Below, in pieces: positions 1-8,598 of a stretch of 64,000 nucleotides of DNA. How positions within the stretch are numbered: the first letter of the stretch is position 1; each line of letters begins with the position of its first letter. The notes beneath the pieces were generated by a model. The model ran no database searches. It saw only the letters and a program-made list of their open reading frames with translations, and was not told the DNA's origin. The translations under genes and the position numbers were made by a program. Source of the stretch: Bradyrhizobium barranii subsp. barranii (GTDB lineage Bacteria; Pseudomonadota; Alphaproteobacteria; Rhizobiales; Xanthobacteraceae); NCBI RefSeq assembly GCF_017565645.3, contig NZ_CP086136.1, positions 5,129,501 through 5,193,500 of the forward strand, read 5' to 3'.

Positions 1-2993
1 AAGGCCAGATTGCCGACCACCATCGTCGACGTCCCGGGCGTGTTGACGGCTCCAGGCATGAACGTGCCACCGGCATTGATCGTCGCTGCGCCGACAGTGC
101 CAGTGCCGCCAAGCGTGCCGCCGGCGTTCACGGTCATGGTCGAATTGGCCAGCGAGCCGTTCACCAGCAGCGTGCCGGCGGCGATCGACCACGGCAATGC
201 AGCGCTATTGGTGCCGCTCAGCGTCCAGGTCGAAGCGCCCGTCTTCTCGAAGCTCGCGAAGCCCCGATATTGCGCAGCGGCGCCGATCAGCGAAACGTCG
301 AAAGAAGCAGTGGGGTTGGTGTTGCCGCCGAACTGCAAGGCGCCGTTGCCCGTCTGATCGACGACGTTGCCGCTGAAGCTGTAGCCGGCCTGAAGCTGCA
401 GCGTGTTCGCGCCGCCGGTGAAGGTGATGGCGTTGGCACGCGCGACGCCGTCGCCGGCGAGACCGCCTGAAATCGATCCGCTGTTGATGATGCTGAGATT
501 GGTGCCGATGACGCCGGCGCCGCCTGCACCGACCGCGCCGGAGACCCCGGCGGTGACGGTGCTGCTGCCGGAGCTACCGCTCGCGCCGGCGCTGCCGCTC
601 ACGCCGGAGAAGCCGTTCGTCCCCGTGGTGCCGTTCGTGCCGCCGCTGGCGGCCAAGGCCCCGGCACCGCCGACGCCGCCGGAGCCGCCGACACCACCGC
701 TGCCGGCGCTGCCCGCGGTGCCGCCGAGGCCACCCATGCCCGCGGCCCCGGCGATGCCGCCATTGCCGCCGGTGATCGTGCCGCGATTGATCAGCGTGCC
801 GCCGTTGGAGAAGGCGGCGCCAACGCCGCCGGTGCCACCATAGCCGCCATCGCCGCCGCGGCTCGAGGCGCTGCCACCGTTGCCGGCATTGCCGCCGGCA
901 CCGCCAAATCCGCCGGTCCCGCCGTTGCCGCCATTGCCGCCATCGGTCGAGCCGACCACGTTGACGCCAGCGGTGCCGTTGCCGCCAGCGCCGCCAACGC
1001 CGCCGACACCGCCGTTGCCCGCATTGCCACCGGCGCCGCCGTTGCCGCCACTGCCTGCGGTGCCGCCGCGGCCGCCATCGCCGCCGGTGATGATGCCTTG
1101 ATTGGTCAGCGTGCCACCGTTTGAAATGGTCGCGCCGGCGCCACCGGCGCCGCCATGACCACCTACGCCGGCATTGCCGGCGCTTCCTCCGCTCCCGCCG
1201 TTGCCACCCATTCCGCCGGCGGCGCCGCTGCCGCCGCTGCCGCCAGCGACGGCCGGGAGAAGAGCACTCGCGCCAGCACCGCCGGTGCCCGCTGCGCCGG
1301 CGTCACTGCCGTTGCCCCCGGCGGCGCCGTTGCCGGCATTGCCGCCGGAGCCGCCAATCCCGCCGGTGCCACCAGCGATGCTGCCCGAAACTGTAACGGT
1401 CCCGCCGTTCGTGAGCTGGACACCATCGCCGCCGCTGGATCCGCTACCGCCAATACCGCCAATACCGCCATTTCCGCCGGCGCCACCATTCCCGCCGTTG
1501 CCGCCAGCGCCACCAACCAGACCGTTGTTGCCATTGAGAAAGCCGGAGCCGGAGGACCCGTTGGCGCCATTGTCGCCTGTGCCGCCGGCGCCGCCAGTCC
1601 CGCTTGCGCCGCCATTGGCGCCGTTGCCGCCAGCGCCGCCATTGCCACCGGCGCCTCCCATGATCGTTTGGGAAATTGAGAGCGTGCCACCGCTCGTCAC
1701 CTGCAGACCAACGCCACCGTCGGCACCATTGGCGCCATCGCCTGCGTGGGCGCTGGCGCTGCCGCCGGTGCCACCATTGCCACCGCGCCCGCCGGCTACG
1801 CCGAGCCCGATGCTGGATCCCGCGTTGCCGCCGTTGCCGGCCATGCCGCCGGCGCTGCCTGCACCGCCAGCGCCACCGCTGCCGCCGGTACCTGCCGTGA
1901 CGCTTTGCAAAATCGTCACGGTGCCGCCACCCGTGACCTGGATGCCGTCGCCACCGCTGCCGCCGATCGCACCATTGCCGCCGGCACCAACCCCGCTATT
2001 GCCGCCGTTTCCACCGGTCCCGCCATCGAGCGCGCCGAGAACATTGGCGCCGGAAGCGCCCGCACCACCGCTCCCGCCGTGACCCGCTGTACCGCCGCGC
2101 CCGCCGCTGCCGCCATCGCCGCCGGCGACCGTTTGCTGGACCGTCGTGGTGCCTGCGCTGGTGACCTGCACGGCGGTGCCGCCATTGCCGCCGCCGCCGG
2201 CAGCGCCCCCGCTGCCGAGGACGTTGCCACCGGTCCCGCCGGTCACACCAGCGACGCCCAGGGAGAGAGCACTGGCTCCATTGCCGCCGCTCCCGCCGGC
2301 GCCGCCACTGCCACCAACCCCACCCGCGCCGCCGGTCGCCGCTATCGAAAGGGTGCTGCCTCCGACGCTGACCTGCACGCCGGCGCCACCCGCACCACCG
2401 CCGCCACCGACGCCGCCGCTGCCCGTTCCCGCGCTGGCATCAAGGCCACCAATGACAGCAGAACCATCGGCGCCGCTCGCGCTGGCGCCGCCGTGACCGC
2501 CGGCGCCACCCGCTCCACCGGAGCCGGCACCGAGCGCACCTTCGCCGCCACCGCCGCCGCCACCGCCACTACCCGCAGTCAGGGCTGAGTTGCCGTTGCC
2601 GCCATTGCCGCCGTTGCCACCGGCAACGCTGCCGCCGTCACCGCCAAGTCCGCCGTCGCCGCCCGAGGTCGCCGTGCCCCCGGAGCCTCCGGTGCCGCCT
2701 GCGGCAGCGCCGCCGCCGCCGCCCGCGCCTTGTCCGGTCGCGTTGTCACCGCCATTCCCACCGTTAGGAGAGGCGCTGGTACCGGCCGCGCCACCGCCGC
2801 CGCCCGTGCCATTGCCACCGGCTCCGCCAGCGCCGCCGTCGGCGCGCACCGACACGATCGTCAGCGCCAGTGCGACAGCCGTGCTCGCCAACAATGTGGG
2901 GAGCCTGAAACGGCGCCGGGTCGGACAAGAACCAATTCTCGATTCAATTATCAATTGTATTACCGGCAGCCTTGGCACCGACCCGCAGGCCAT
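1..2993 (-). CDS. Gly-rich autotransporter-like surface protein (5' part, partial)
   Basis: A single minus-strand frame stays open from 2993 to the left edge, so the C-terminus and any beta-barrel lie outside the window. The chosen ATG (2991-2993) has a GAGG 13 bases upstream; a TTG at 2954 is an alternative. A long basic N-region is followed by a hydrophobic stretch (LLASTAVALALTIVSV) ending at VRA-D, which reads as an extended signal peptide. Residues of about 50-800 are almost pure GGxGGxGG modules. From about position 560 downward the sequence becomes typical autotransporter passenger: GGANTLQL, FEKTGASTWTLSGTN, LGGTGTVG and GGTFMPG are the motifs of passenger-associated repeats. Type V secretion to the cell surface is inferred from these motifs; the translocator is not visible. 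The start is less certain than the reading frame. Confidence 0.82.
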   Translation of the reverse strand, partial: MACGSVPRLPVIQLIIESRIGSCPTRRRFRLPTLLASTAVALALTIVSVRADGGAGGAGGNGTGGGGGAAGTSASPNGGNGGDNATGQGAGGGGGAAAGGTGGSGGTATSGGDGGLGGDGGSVAGGNGGNGGNGNSALTAGSGGGGGGGGEGALGAGSGGAGGAGGHGGASASGADGSAVIGGLDASAGTGSGGVGGGGGAGGAGVQVSVGGSTLSIAATGGAGGVGGSGGAGGSGGNGASALSLGVAGVTGGTGGNVLGSGGAAGGGGNGGTAVQVTSAGTTTVQQTVAGGDGGSGGRGGTAGHGGSGGAGASGANVLGALDGGTGGNGGNSGVGAGGNGAIGGSGGDGIQVTGGGTVTILQSVTAGTGGSGGAGGAGSAGGMAGNGGNAGSSIGLGVAGGRGGNGGTGGSASAHAGDGANGADGGVGLQVTSGGTLSISQTIMGGAGGNGGAGGNGANGGASGTGGAGGTGDNGANGSSGSGFLNGNNGLVGGAGGNGGNGGAGGNGGIGGIGGSGSSGGDGVQLTNGGTVTVSGSIAGGTGGIGGSGGNAGNGAAGGNGSDAGAAGTGGAGASALLPAVAGGSGGSGAAGGMGGNGGSGGSAGNAGVGGHGGAGGAGATISNGGTLTNQGIITGGDGGRGGTAGSGGNGGAGGNAGNGGVGGVGGAGGNGTAGVNVVGSTDGGNGGNGGTGGFGGAGGNAGNGGSASSRGGDGGYGGTGGVGAAFSNGGTLINRGTITGGNGGIAGAAGMGGLGGTAGSAGSGGVGGSGGVGGAGALAASGGTNGTTGTNGFSGVSGSAGASGSSGSSTVTAGVSGAVGAGGAGVIGTNLSIINSGSISGGLAGDGVARANAITFTGGANTLQLQAGYSFSGNVVDQTGNGALQFGGNTNPTASFDVSLIGAAAQYRGFASFEKTGASTWTLSGTNSAALPWSIAAGTLLVNGSLANSTMTVNAGGTLGGTGTVGAATINAGGTFMPGAVNTPGTSTMVVGNLA
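560..2850 (-). repeat. Gly-rich modular repeat array within the autotransporter gene
   Basis: In the minus-strand frame, blocks of GGxGG triplets alternate with short non-Gly spacers of the form xx(N/S)GGT(L/V)T(I/V)xxxIxGG. Spacers lie near 775-815, 1090-1130, 1385-1425, 1659-1700, 1900-1945, 2128-2175 and 2340-2385, a period of roughly 210-315 bp. The plus strand therefore reads as endless CCG/GCC codons, which creates spurious Pro-rich and Ala-rich open frames. The composition resembles PGRS-type domains but is joined to passenger repeats. Recombination between modules is likely to make the length variable. Confidence 0.8.
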
Positions 2994-3227
2994 TCCGAGG
3001 TGAAATCCTCAGAAACAGACCGCAACATATTCGCTCGCCGAAGCGGCTCAACGAGAATGGTCTTGCCTGCCAGGAATACCGTTTGATTTCGGTCGCCTGT
3101 CACCCGGAAACAACATCGACGCCCGCAGCGAGACCGCCGATGACGTCAGTGAGCATTCGTAATTCAGTGCAGTTCTCAGCCGAGCGCACACACAATCCGC
3201 GCGCTTTCGAAGCCGTGAGAAAATGCT

Positions 3228-5486
3228 CTAGCCCGCCGTCATCCCGCCGCCGTTCAGCGCCTTCCTGATCATCTCGGCGAGCTGGTTGCGGCGGTAGGGC
3301 TTTGTCAGCAGCAGCACGCCGTCGTCGAGCTTGCCGTGATGGACGATGGCGTTGTCGGTGTAGCCGGAGGTGTAGAGCACCCTCACACCCGGCCGGCGCT
3401 TGGCCACCTCTTCGGCGAGCTCGCGCCCGCTCATGCCGCCGGGGATGACGACGTCGGTGAACAGGAGGTCGAAGTCCTGGCCTGCCTCGATCATGTCCAG
3501 CGCGGCCCGGCTGTCGGGCGCGGCGACCGTGTCGTAGCCGAGGCTCTGCAGCTGTGCGGTGACGAAGTTGCGCACCAGCGTGTCGTCCTCGACCACGAAA
3601 ATGGTCTCGGCGCCGCCTTCGGCCTGCGGCGCCACTGGGGCCGCCGCGTCCGTCATGCCTTCGCCGGGCGGCAGGTAGAGCTTGATCGTGGTGCCGTGGC
3701 CTTCCTCGCTGTAGATCTTGATGTGGCCGCCGGACTGCTTGACGAAGCCATAGACCATGGAGAGGCCGAGGCCCGAGCCCTTGCCGACCTCCTTGGTCGT
3801 GAAGAACGGCTCGAAGGCCTTCTGCTGGATGTCCGCTGACATGCCGGTGCCGGTGTCGCTGACCGCGAGCATCACGTAGGGACCGGGCTGCACCTCCACG
3901 TGGGCCTGCGCATAGGCCTCGTCGAGCACGACGTGGTGGGTCTCGAGCAGCAGCTTGCCGCCGTTCGGCATGGCGTCGCGGGCGTTGATCGCCATGTTGA
4001 GCACGGCATTGGTGAGGCGGGACGGATCGATGTGCGCGGTCATCGGTCCCTGTTTCAGCACGGTCTCGATCTGGATCTGCTCGCCGAGGGTGGGGCGCAG
4101 CAGCTTGGCGATATCGGCGATCGCGCCGTTGATCTCGACATTGCGCGGCTGGAGCGGCTGCCTTCGTGCAAAGGCGAGCAGATGCTGGATCAGCTCGGCG
4201 CACCGCTCGGCGGCATCGTCGATCAGCCGCGCCACGCGCTGGAGCTCAGGCTGCTGCTTCAGGCTCGCCACCAGCGTCTCGGTATTGCCTGATATCACCG
4301 TGAGCATGTTGTTGAAGTCGTGCGCGACGCCGCCGGTCAGCTTGCCGATCGCATCCAGCTTCTGCGACTGGTGCAGCTGCCGCTCGGTTTCGCGCGACGT
4401 GGTCGCGTCGTGATAGACCAGCACGGCGCCGGAGACGTTGCCTTGTCCGTCGCGCATCGGCCGGCCGCTGATCATCAGATGGCGGGGATCGTTGCCGTTA
4501 TGCGGGCGGACGATCATCTCCAGATTCTCGAACTGCTCGCCGCGCAGCACGCGCGTCGAGGGCAGTTCGTCCGCCCTGAGCGGCGTGACGCCGTCGCCGT
4601 GAAACACGTCGGACAGGGCGCGCAGATTGCGCAGGCTCATCCCGGCGCGATGCAGCAAGATGCGCTCCGCGGCCGGATTGGACAGAAGGACAGTGCCCTC
4701 GGCGTCGATCACCAGCACAGCCTCGGCCATGCTGTGGAACGTGCTCTGGAGCACGTTCACCGACAGGCGCAGCTCGTCATGCGCGTTGACGAGATGCTCG
4801 GTGCGCTCGGCGACGGCCGCCTCGAGTTGCTCCTTCGCCGCCGTGGTCTCCAGCAGCGTGCTCTTCAGCGCGACCGTGGTGCGCTGGCTCTCGCGCATCA
4901 GCATCGCGACCAGCAGCAGGATCACCAGCGCGCCGATCACGTCGATGCCGAGCAAGACGATGCCGGTGCGGCGGGAACTTAGGGCGCGCGCGGCGAGCAA
5001 TCGCTCTTCCTCCGCGCTCAGCTGATCGAGATTGCCCATCACCGTGTCCATCAGGCCGCGGCCCTCGCCCTTGCCCTGGAGCGCGGCAACGCCGGCCTGG
5101 TCGTTCTCGGCGCGCAGGCGCATCACCTCTGCGGCGATCTCGACCCGGCGCAGCGCCAGCGACTCGGTGCCCTCCATGAGCGCGACCTGATCCGGATTGT
5201 CACGCAGGCTGCGCTTGAGGTCGGCGAGCGCCGGCGCGAGCTGGGCGTGCACCGCCTGAAACTCGTCGCTGAAGCTCGGGTTGCGATAGATCTCGTAGCC
5301 GCGCGCGGCGCTCTCGGCGTGGCGCATCAGCACGCGCAGATCGGAGATCTTCTTCTGCGTCTCGATGGTGTGATTGACCCAGGCGGCATCGTACCGTGAC
5401 TTGACGTCGAGTCCGATCGAGGCGGCGGTGATGATCAGGAGGATTGCAAGTCCAGCACCGAGAATGACGCGCTGCGTTGGGATCAA
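3228..5486 (-). CDS. CHASE3/PAS hybrid histidine kinase with C-terminal receiver
   Basis: Membrane-bound hybrid sensor kinase, 752 residues from the TTG start chosen here. That TTG overlaps the stop codon of the upstream response regulator (TTGA) and has a purine-rich AAGAAAGAAG before it; an in-frame start at 5531 would add 15 residues. Order: TM1 (about 7-26), periplasmic CHASE3 sensor (about 30-170), TM2 (about 174-197), coiled coil, PAS (about 245-365), HisKA with the H-box GGVAHDFNNML (His at about 389), HATPase_c with VLNMAINARDAM (N-box), VSDTGTGM and GKGSGLGLSMV (G boxes), then a receiver with the phospho-Asp in LLFTDVVIPGG and a conserved TKPY lysine. The signal is unknown. It probably phosphorylates its own receiver and perhaps the small regulator upstream. 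Confidence 0.9.
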   Translation of the reverse strand: MIPTQRVILGAGLAILLIITAASIGLDVKSRYDAAWVNHTIETQKKISDLRVLMRHAESAARGYEIYRNPSFSDEFQAVHAQLAPALADLKRSLRDNPDQVALMEGTESLALRRVEIAAEVMRLRAENDQAGVAALQGKGEGRGLMDTVMGNLDQLSAEEERLLAARALSSRRTGIVLLGIDVIGALVILLLVAMLMRESQRTTVALKSTLLETTAAKEQLEAAVAERTEHLVNAHDELRLSVNVLQSTFHSMAEAVLVIDAEGTVLLSNPAAERILLHRAGMSLRNLRALSDVFHGDGVTPLRADELPSTRVLRGEQFENLEMIVRPHNGNDPRHLMISGRPMRDGQGNVSGAVLVYHDATTSRETERQLHQSQKLDAIGKLTGGVAHDFNNMLTVISGNTETLVASLKQQPELQRVARLIDDAAERCAELIQHLLAFARRQPLQPRNVEINGAIADIAKLLRPTLGEQIQIETVLKQGPMTAHIDPSRLTNAVLNMAINARDAMPNGGKLLLETHHVVLDEAYAQAHVEVQPGPYVMLAVSDTGTGMSADIQQKAFEPFFTTKEVGKGSGLGLSMVYGFVKQSGGHIKIYSEEGHGTTIKLYLPPGEGMTDAAAPVAPQAEGGAETIFVVEDDTLVRNFVTAQLQSLGYDTVAAPDSRAALDMIEAGQDFDLLFTDVVIPGGMSGRELAEEVAKRRPGVRVLYTSGYTDNAIVHHGKLDDGVLLLTKPYRRNQLAEMIRKALNGGGMTAG

Positions 5487-5896
5487 GGGGCTTCTTTCTT
5501 GTCCTTCGGCTGCGCGGCCTCGCCGAGGCATTCCCGGATCGTCGTCAGGAGCGCGTCCGGCGTGAACGGCTTGCGCAGGCAGCGTGTCGCGCCGAGTTCC
5601 AGTGCCATGCGGAGGAAATCGGGGGAGGGCGACGCAGACGAGGCGAAGGCGTAGCCGGACATCGCGATCAGAGGGATCGCCGGCGCGCGCTCGTGAAAGA
5701 TTCGGATGGATTCGAAGCCGCGCATGTGCGGCATGAAGATGTCGACCAGCATCACGTCAAACGTCTGCGCTTCGAGCGCAGCCAGTCCCGTTTCGCCGCC
5801 GTCAGCCATCGTGACATCGAAGCCCTGACGCTGGAGCAGAACCTCGATGGTCGCGCCGACCATCGGATCGTCATCTACCACGAGGATACGCGGCAT
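5483..5896 (-). CDS. Single-domain response regulator
   Basis: Protein of 137 residues consisting only of a CheY-like receiver. The acidic pocket (VVDDDP, residues 6-11), the phospho-Asp (D52 in MLVDIFMP), the Ser of AMSGYAF and the RKPF lysine are all present. It has no output domain, so it should act by protein contact or as a phosphotransfer intermediate. It is first in a two-gene unit whose second gene is the CHASE3 hybrid kinase; the two overlap by four bases, indicating translational coupling and a shared pathway. Confidence 0.9.
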   Translation of the reverse strand: MPRILVVDDDPMVGATIEVLLQRQGFDVTMADGGETGLAALEAQTFDVMLVDIFMPHMRGFESIRIFHERAPAIPLIAMSGYAFASSASPSPDFLRMALELGATRCLRKPFTPDALLTTIRECLGEAAQPKDKKEAP

Positions 5897-6087
5897 GACA
5901 TTTCCCAGTAGATCGAAGTCCCCACATCCATCGGTGATATAGGCGAATCGCGGGACGGGTCAATTTGGGATTGGATCATTGTAGATATGCACGGTGCGGT
6001 GAATAAAGGTCCCTCGCGCTCGCGTGCATAGATCCTCCCACGCGATGCGCGGGCCGCGCGCGAAACAGGCGATGAGCGCGCGACAAA

Positions 6088-6120
6088 CGAAAGAGGCGCC
6101 GCACCGATGCGACGCCTCTT
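6088..6120 (-). terminator. Rho-independent-type hairpin after the BA14K gene
   Basis: Perfect 8-bp inverted repeat AAGAGGCG (6091-6098) and CGCCTCTT (6113-6120), 14-nt loop. Read on the minus strand it lies 22 bases past the BA14K stop and is followed by a short T-rich stretch (TTTCGTTTG). The T run is weak, so efficiency is uncertain. Confidence 0.6.
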
Positions 6121-6142
6121 CCGTCAAGCGTTGTCGATCTGC

Positions 6143-6763
6143 TTACGGGCAGGGATGACGCTGGCCGTCATAGCCGAGATACGTACCCGAGGCCGGATCG
6201 TAGGACTTGTAGCGCTGCGCGCAATAAGCCGACGAGTCACCACCGTTGTCCGGCACCACCGCGACCGACGGCTCGTCATAGTAGCTGTCGTCGCCATAGT
6301 AATAGGGATCGTTGTAGTATCCGCCACCGTAGTAGGCGTAAGAGCCTAGCCCGCCGATCGCAGCACCGGCTGCGACACCCGGCCAGAAACCGCCACCGTG
6401 ACGACGCCAGCCGCCACCGTGCCAGTTGCCGCCGCCGCCACGCCAGTTATTACCCGCGACTGCGAGGGGACGGCCACCGCCGCCGCTAAAGCCTGGTCCT
6501 GCGGTCGGACGCATGGCTAGGCCGGCGCTCGGGCGCATGGCTCCGGCTGCGAAATTGCCGCCGCCGCCACCGAACCGCGCGCCGCCAAAGCTGCCGCCGC
6601 CCATGCGGGCGCCGCCACCGCCGAAATGGGCGCCGCCACCACCGCCAAAATGACCACCGCCGCCACCGCCGTGGCCGCCACGGCCCTGGGCGAAGCTCGG
6701 CGTCGCCAACGGAAGGACCAACGCCACCGCTGCCGCGGCGCTCAAAATTCTCAGACTTTTCAT
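6143..6763 (-). CDS. BA14K-family secreted protein, Gly-rich
   Basis: Protein of 206 residues. The start at 6763 is set by a strong AAGGAG eight bases upstream and by a clean signal peptide (MKSLRILSAAAAVALVLPLA...SFAQ); the same frame is open further upstream, but that part is antisense to the complex I gene. After cleavage comes a long Gly/His/Phe-rich segment (GGGGGHFGG-type repeats, about 30-140), a Gly/Ala hydrophobic patch and a Tyr/Asp-rich stretch. The C-terminus has the BA14K signature YCAQRYKSYDPASGTYLGYD. BA14K was described in Brucella as a lectin-like immunoreactive protein; the role here is not known. Expected to be periplasmic or surface-exposed. Confidence 0.85.
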   Translation of the reverse strand: MKSLRILSAAAAVALVLPLATPSFAQGRGGHGGGGGGHFGGGGGAHFGGGGARMGGGSFGGARFGGGGGNFAAGAMRPSAGLAMRPTAGPGFSGGGGRPLAVAGNNWRGGGGNWHGGGWRRHGGGFWPGVAAGAAIGGLGSYAYYGGGYYNDPYYYGDDSYYDEPSVAVVPDNGGDSSAYCAQRYKSYDPASGTYLGYDGQRHPCP

Positions 6764-6789
6764 GTTCAAACTCCTTATTCCCTGAAGCA

Positions 6790-6814
6790 AACCTCTTGAA
6801 GGGCCCGCGGTTCC
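6790..6814 (-). promoter_or_regulatory. Possible EcfG-type promoter for the BA14K gene (one mismatch)
   Basis: On the minus strand GGAAC (6810-6814) is followed after 16 bases by GGTT (6790-6793), against the general-stress consensus GGAAC-N16/17-CGTT. The predicted transcript start lies about 20 bases before the start codon. One mismatch in the -10 makes this only suggestive. Confidence 0.4.
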
Positions 6815-7009
6815 AGGGTTCACGCCGGTGTGCGCGTATGGCGCAGGTTTCCATGCGGCCGCTGTACCCGGCATGAACGGATCGCGTCCGATTTGCGGCA
6901 GTGCTTGCGCCGGGGCACCACATTTTGCGGGGGCACGGCCGCCCCCGCCGAACTGGACATTTCGCCGCCCGGATGGCATCAGGGCCTCACGAAGCAGGGC
7001 CCTAGCCGC

Positions 7010-7417
7010 ATGAAACAGTTCTTCCTCAAGTTCTTCACCTGGTGGAGTGGCCAGACCTTTGGCACCCAGCTCTGGACCAAGCGGTACGGCGAGCTGGTCG
7101 GCCAGGACGAGCAGGGAAACCGCTATTATCGGACCCGCGGCGGCGCGATCGATCCGACGCTCGGATTCGAGCGGCGCTGGGTCATCTATAACGGCTACGC
7201 CGAGGCAAGCCGCATCCCGACGGGTTGGCACGGCTGGATGCATCACGTCGTCGATGTGCCGCCGACTGAAGAGAACTACCAGCCGCGCGAATGGCAAAAG
7301 CCGCACCAGCCGAACCCTACCGGCACGCCGAACGCCTATCGGCCCTCCGGCTCGACGCTTGCCAGCGGCAAGCGTCCCAAGGCGACCGGCGACTACCAGT
7401 CCTGGACACCCGGCTAG
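7010..7417 (+). CDS. NADH:ubiquinone oxidoreductase accessory subunit, NDUFA12 family
   Basis: Protein of 135 residues, the usual size for the alphaproteobacterial homologue of the mitochondrial complex I subunit NDUFA12 (B17.2). Recognisable blocks are the aromatic N-terminus KQFFLKFFTWW, LVGQDEQGNRYYR, and RRWVIYNGYAEASRIP followed by WHGWMHH, the region that docks on the peripheral arm. It belongs to respiratory complex I at the cytoplasmic membrane as a supernumerary, non-catalytic subunit. The ATG at 7010 begins the conserved N-terminus; the frame is open upstream but without family similarity. It is transcribed divergently from the BA14K gene. Confidence 0.92.
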   Translation: MKQFFLKFFTWWSGQTFGTQLWTKRYGELVGQDEQGNRYYRTRGGAIDPTLGFERRWVIYNGYAEASRIPTGWHGWMHHVVDVPPTEENYQPREWQKPHQPNPTGTPNAYRPSGSTLASGKRPKATGDYQSWTPG

Positions 7418-7714
7418 CTTTCCGATCTCCGTCCGAATCCTTGTCGTGGGGGTGGATGCACCAGCATCCGCCTCACCGTGCTGTGGACAACGGGAACAGC
7501 GGGGACAGCGCCTGCGCGGGCGTTGCAGCTACGCGAGAGATGCGGCTCAATGGTCCCATCTTACGGAGATGGGAGACCATCGCGTTCGGTTCGGGCAACA
7601 GTTCGCGACTGTCCCGAGATGCAGCGGCCGCCGACGAGGACTCGATCGGGAGATAGGCCCCTGGTCTGGAAGTTCGAAATCGCCCGATGGAATGTGCAGC
7701 CACCGTAAGACAGG
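7418..7714 (+). other. Non-coding gap ending in an orphan plus-strand terminator
   Basis: About 300 bases with no convincing gene on either strand between the NDUFA12 stop and a strong hairpin at 7715-7744. It may be the long 3' UTR of the complex I gene or a small RNA ending at that hairpin. I did not recognise 6S, SRP, RNase P or tmRNA signatures. Confidence 0.4.
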
Positions 7715-7750
7715 AAAGGCCGCTTGGGAAACCGAGCGGCCTTTTTCTTT
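7715..7750 (+). terminator. Strong rho-independent terminator, plus strand
   Basis: Perfect 10-bp stem AAAGGCCGCT (7715-7724) and AGCGGCCTTT (7735-7744) with a 10-nt loop, continuing into TTTTTCTTT on the plus strand. It is 298 bases past the nearest plus-strand gene. On the minus strand it is downstream of the GST gene and could serve both directions. Confidence 0.8.
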
Positions 7751-7772
7751 GATCTGTTGCTCTGCTCGCTTC

Positions 7773-8420
7773 TCAGAGATGGAGCGTCGGTGAGTTGCCA
7801 ACTGGCATCATCTCATAGGGCGGCTTCCAGCCCGGCAGTTCGGCGACACGCCGGCGCCAGGCATCAATCGCCGGGAAAGTCGCGGCAAGATCAAAGCCCG
7901 TCTCCTCGGTCGGATAGTACAGATAGCCCAACATTGAGAAATCGACGATCGTCGGCCGATCGCCCAGCATGAAGCTGCGGTGGGAGAGGTGTCTGTCGAC
8001 GATCGAGAAGGCGCTGTCGGTCCGCGCGCGCAAGTAAGCGAGCACAGCGGGATGGGCGGGCTCCGGCATGAAGCAGCGTTGAAACCGGTGCTGGGCAAAG
8101 TTCGCGGTGAACTTGTGGTTGTCGAACAGCAGCCAGCGCGTGGCTTCGAACGTCTCCTCGGGCGTCGGACGGAACACGCCGTGAGTCTCGGCGAGCCACA
8201 GCAGGATCGCACCGGACTGGCTCATGTGCCGGCCATCGACCTCGAGGACGGGGACTTCGCCCATGACATTGGTTGCGGCCCGCCAGTCAGGCGTGCGGGT
8301 CTCGCCGCCGGCAAAGTCGAGGCCGACCGGCTCCCAGTCGAGCCCGGCGCAGTTGAGGAATAGCGCGACCTTGAACGAATTGCCGGAAGCTCCGATGCAG
8401 TGCAGCCGGTATCGCGCCAT
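7773..8420 (-). CDS. Glutathione S-transferase family protein
   Basis: Protein of 215 residues with normal GST length. The N-terminal thioredoxin-like domain (1-80) includes the cis-Pro segment GEVPVLEVDGRHMSQSGAI, where Pro, Glu-Val and Gln-Ser contact glutathione. The C-terminal helical domain (about 90-205) contains MLGDRPTIVDFSMLGYLYY, the N-capping and hydrophobic staple region. Likely a cytosolic glutathione-conjugating or peroxide-detoxifying enzyme; substrate unknown. It is monocistronic as far as can be seen. The ATG at 8420 is preceded by GGAGGATCTGACC-type purine-rich sequence. Confidence 0.88.
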   Translation of the reverse strand: MARYRLHCIGASGNSFKVALFLNCAGLDWEPVGLDFAGGETRTPDWRAATNVMGEVPVLEVDGRHMSQSGAILLWLAETHGVFRPTPEETFEATRWLLFDNHKFTANFAQHRFQRCFMPEPAHPAVLAYLRARTDSAFSIVDRHLSHRSFMLGDRPTIVDFSMLGYLYYPTEETGFDLAATFPAIDAWRRRVAELPGWKPPYEMMPVGNSPTLHL

Positions 8421-8598
8421 GGTCAGATCCTCCTGTGCGCACGCGACCGGGAAGCGTCCGTGGGCGTTGGGCGCGATACGGATTGTCGCGACAGGCTCCT
8501 GACAGCGTCATGTCAGCAGTGCGGAGCTTCCGGACGATGCTTTGCATTGCCCGGGAAGTGCTGCGCTGCGTTCGGGGCGCGTGAGCAAAGCCTCTGCT

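Noticed and set aside
560..2850. CRISPR-like periodicity
   Set aside because: Repeats are coding Gly triplets with variable spacing and no conserved direct repeat or spacer structure.
403..3003. Many Pro-rich and Ala-rich open frames on the plus strand
   Set aside because: They are the reverse complement and shifted readings of the Gly-rich minus-strand autotransporter gene; none has a ribosome site or a known domain.
6764..7306. N-terminal extension of the BA14K frame
   Set aside because: Antisense to NDUFA12; the ribosome site and signal peptide place the start at 6763.
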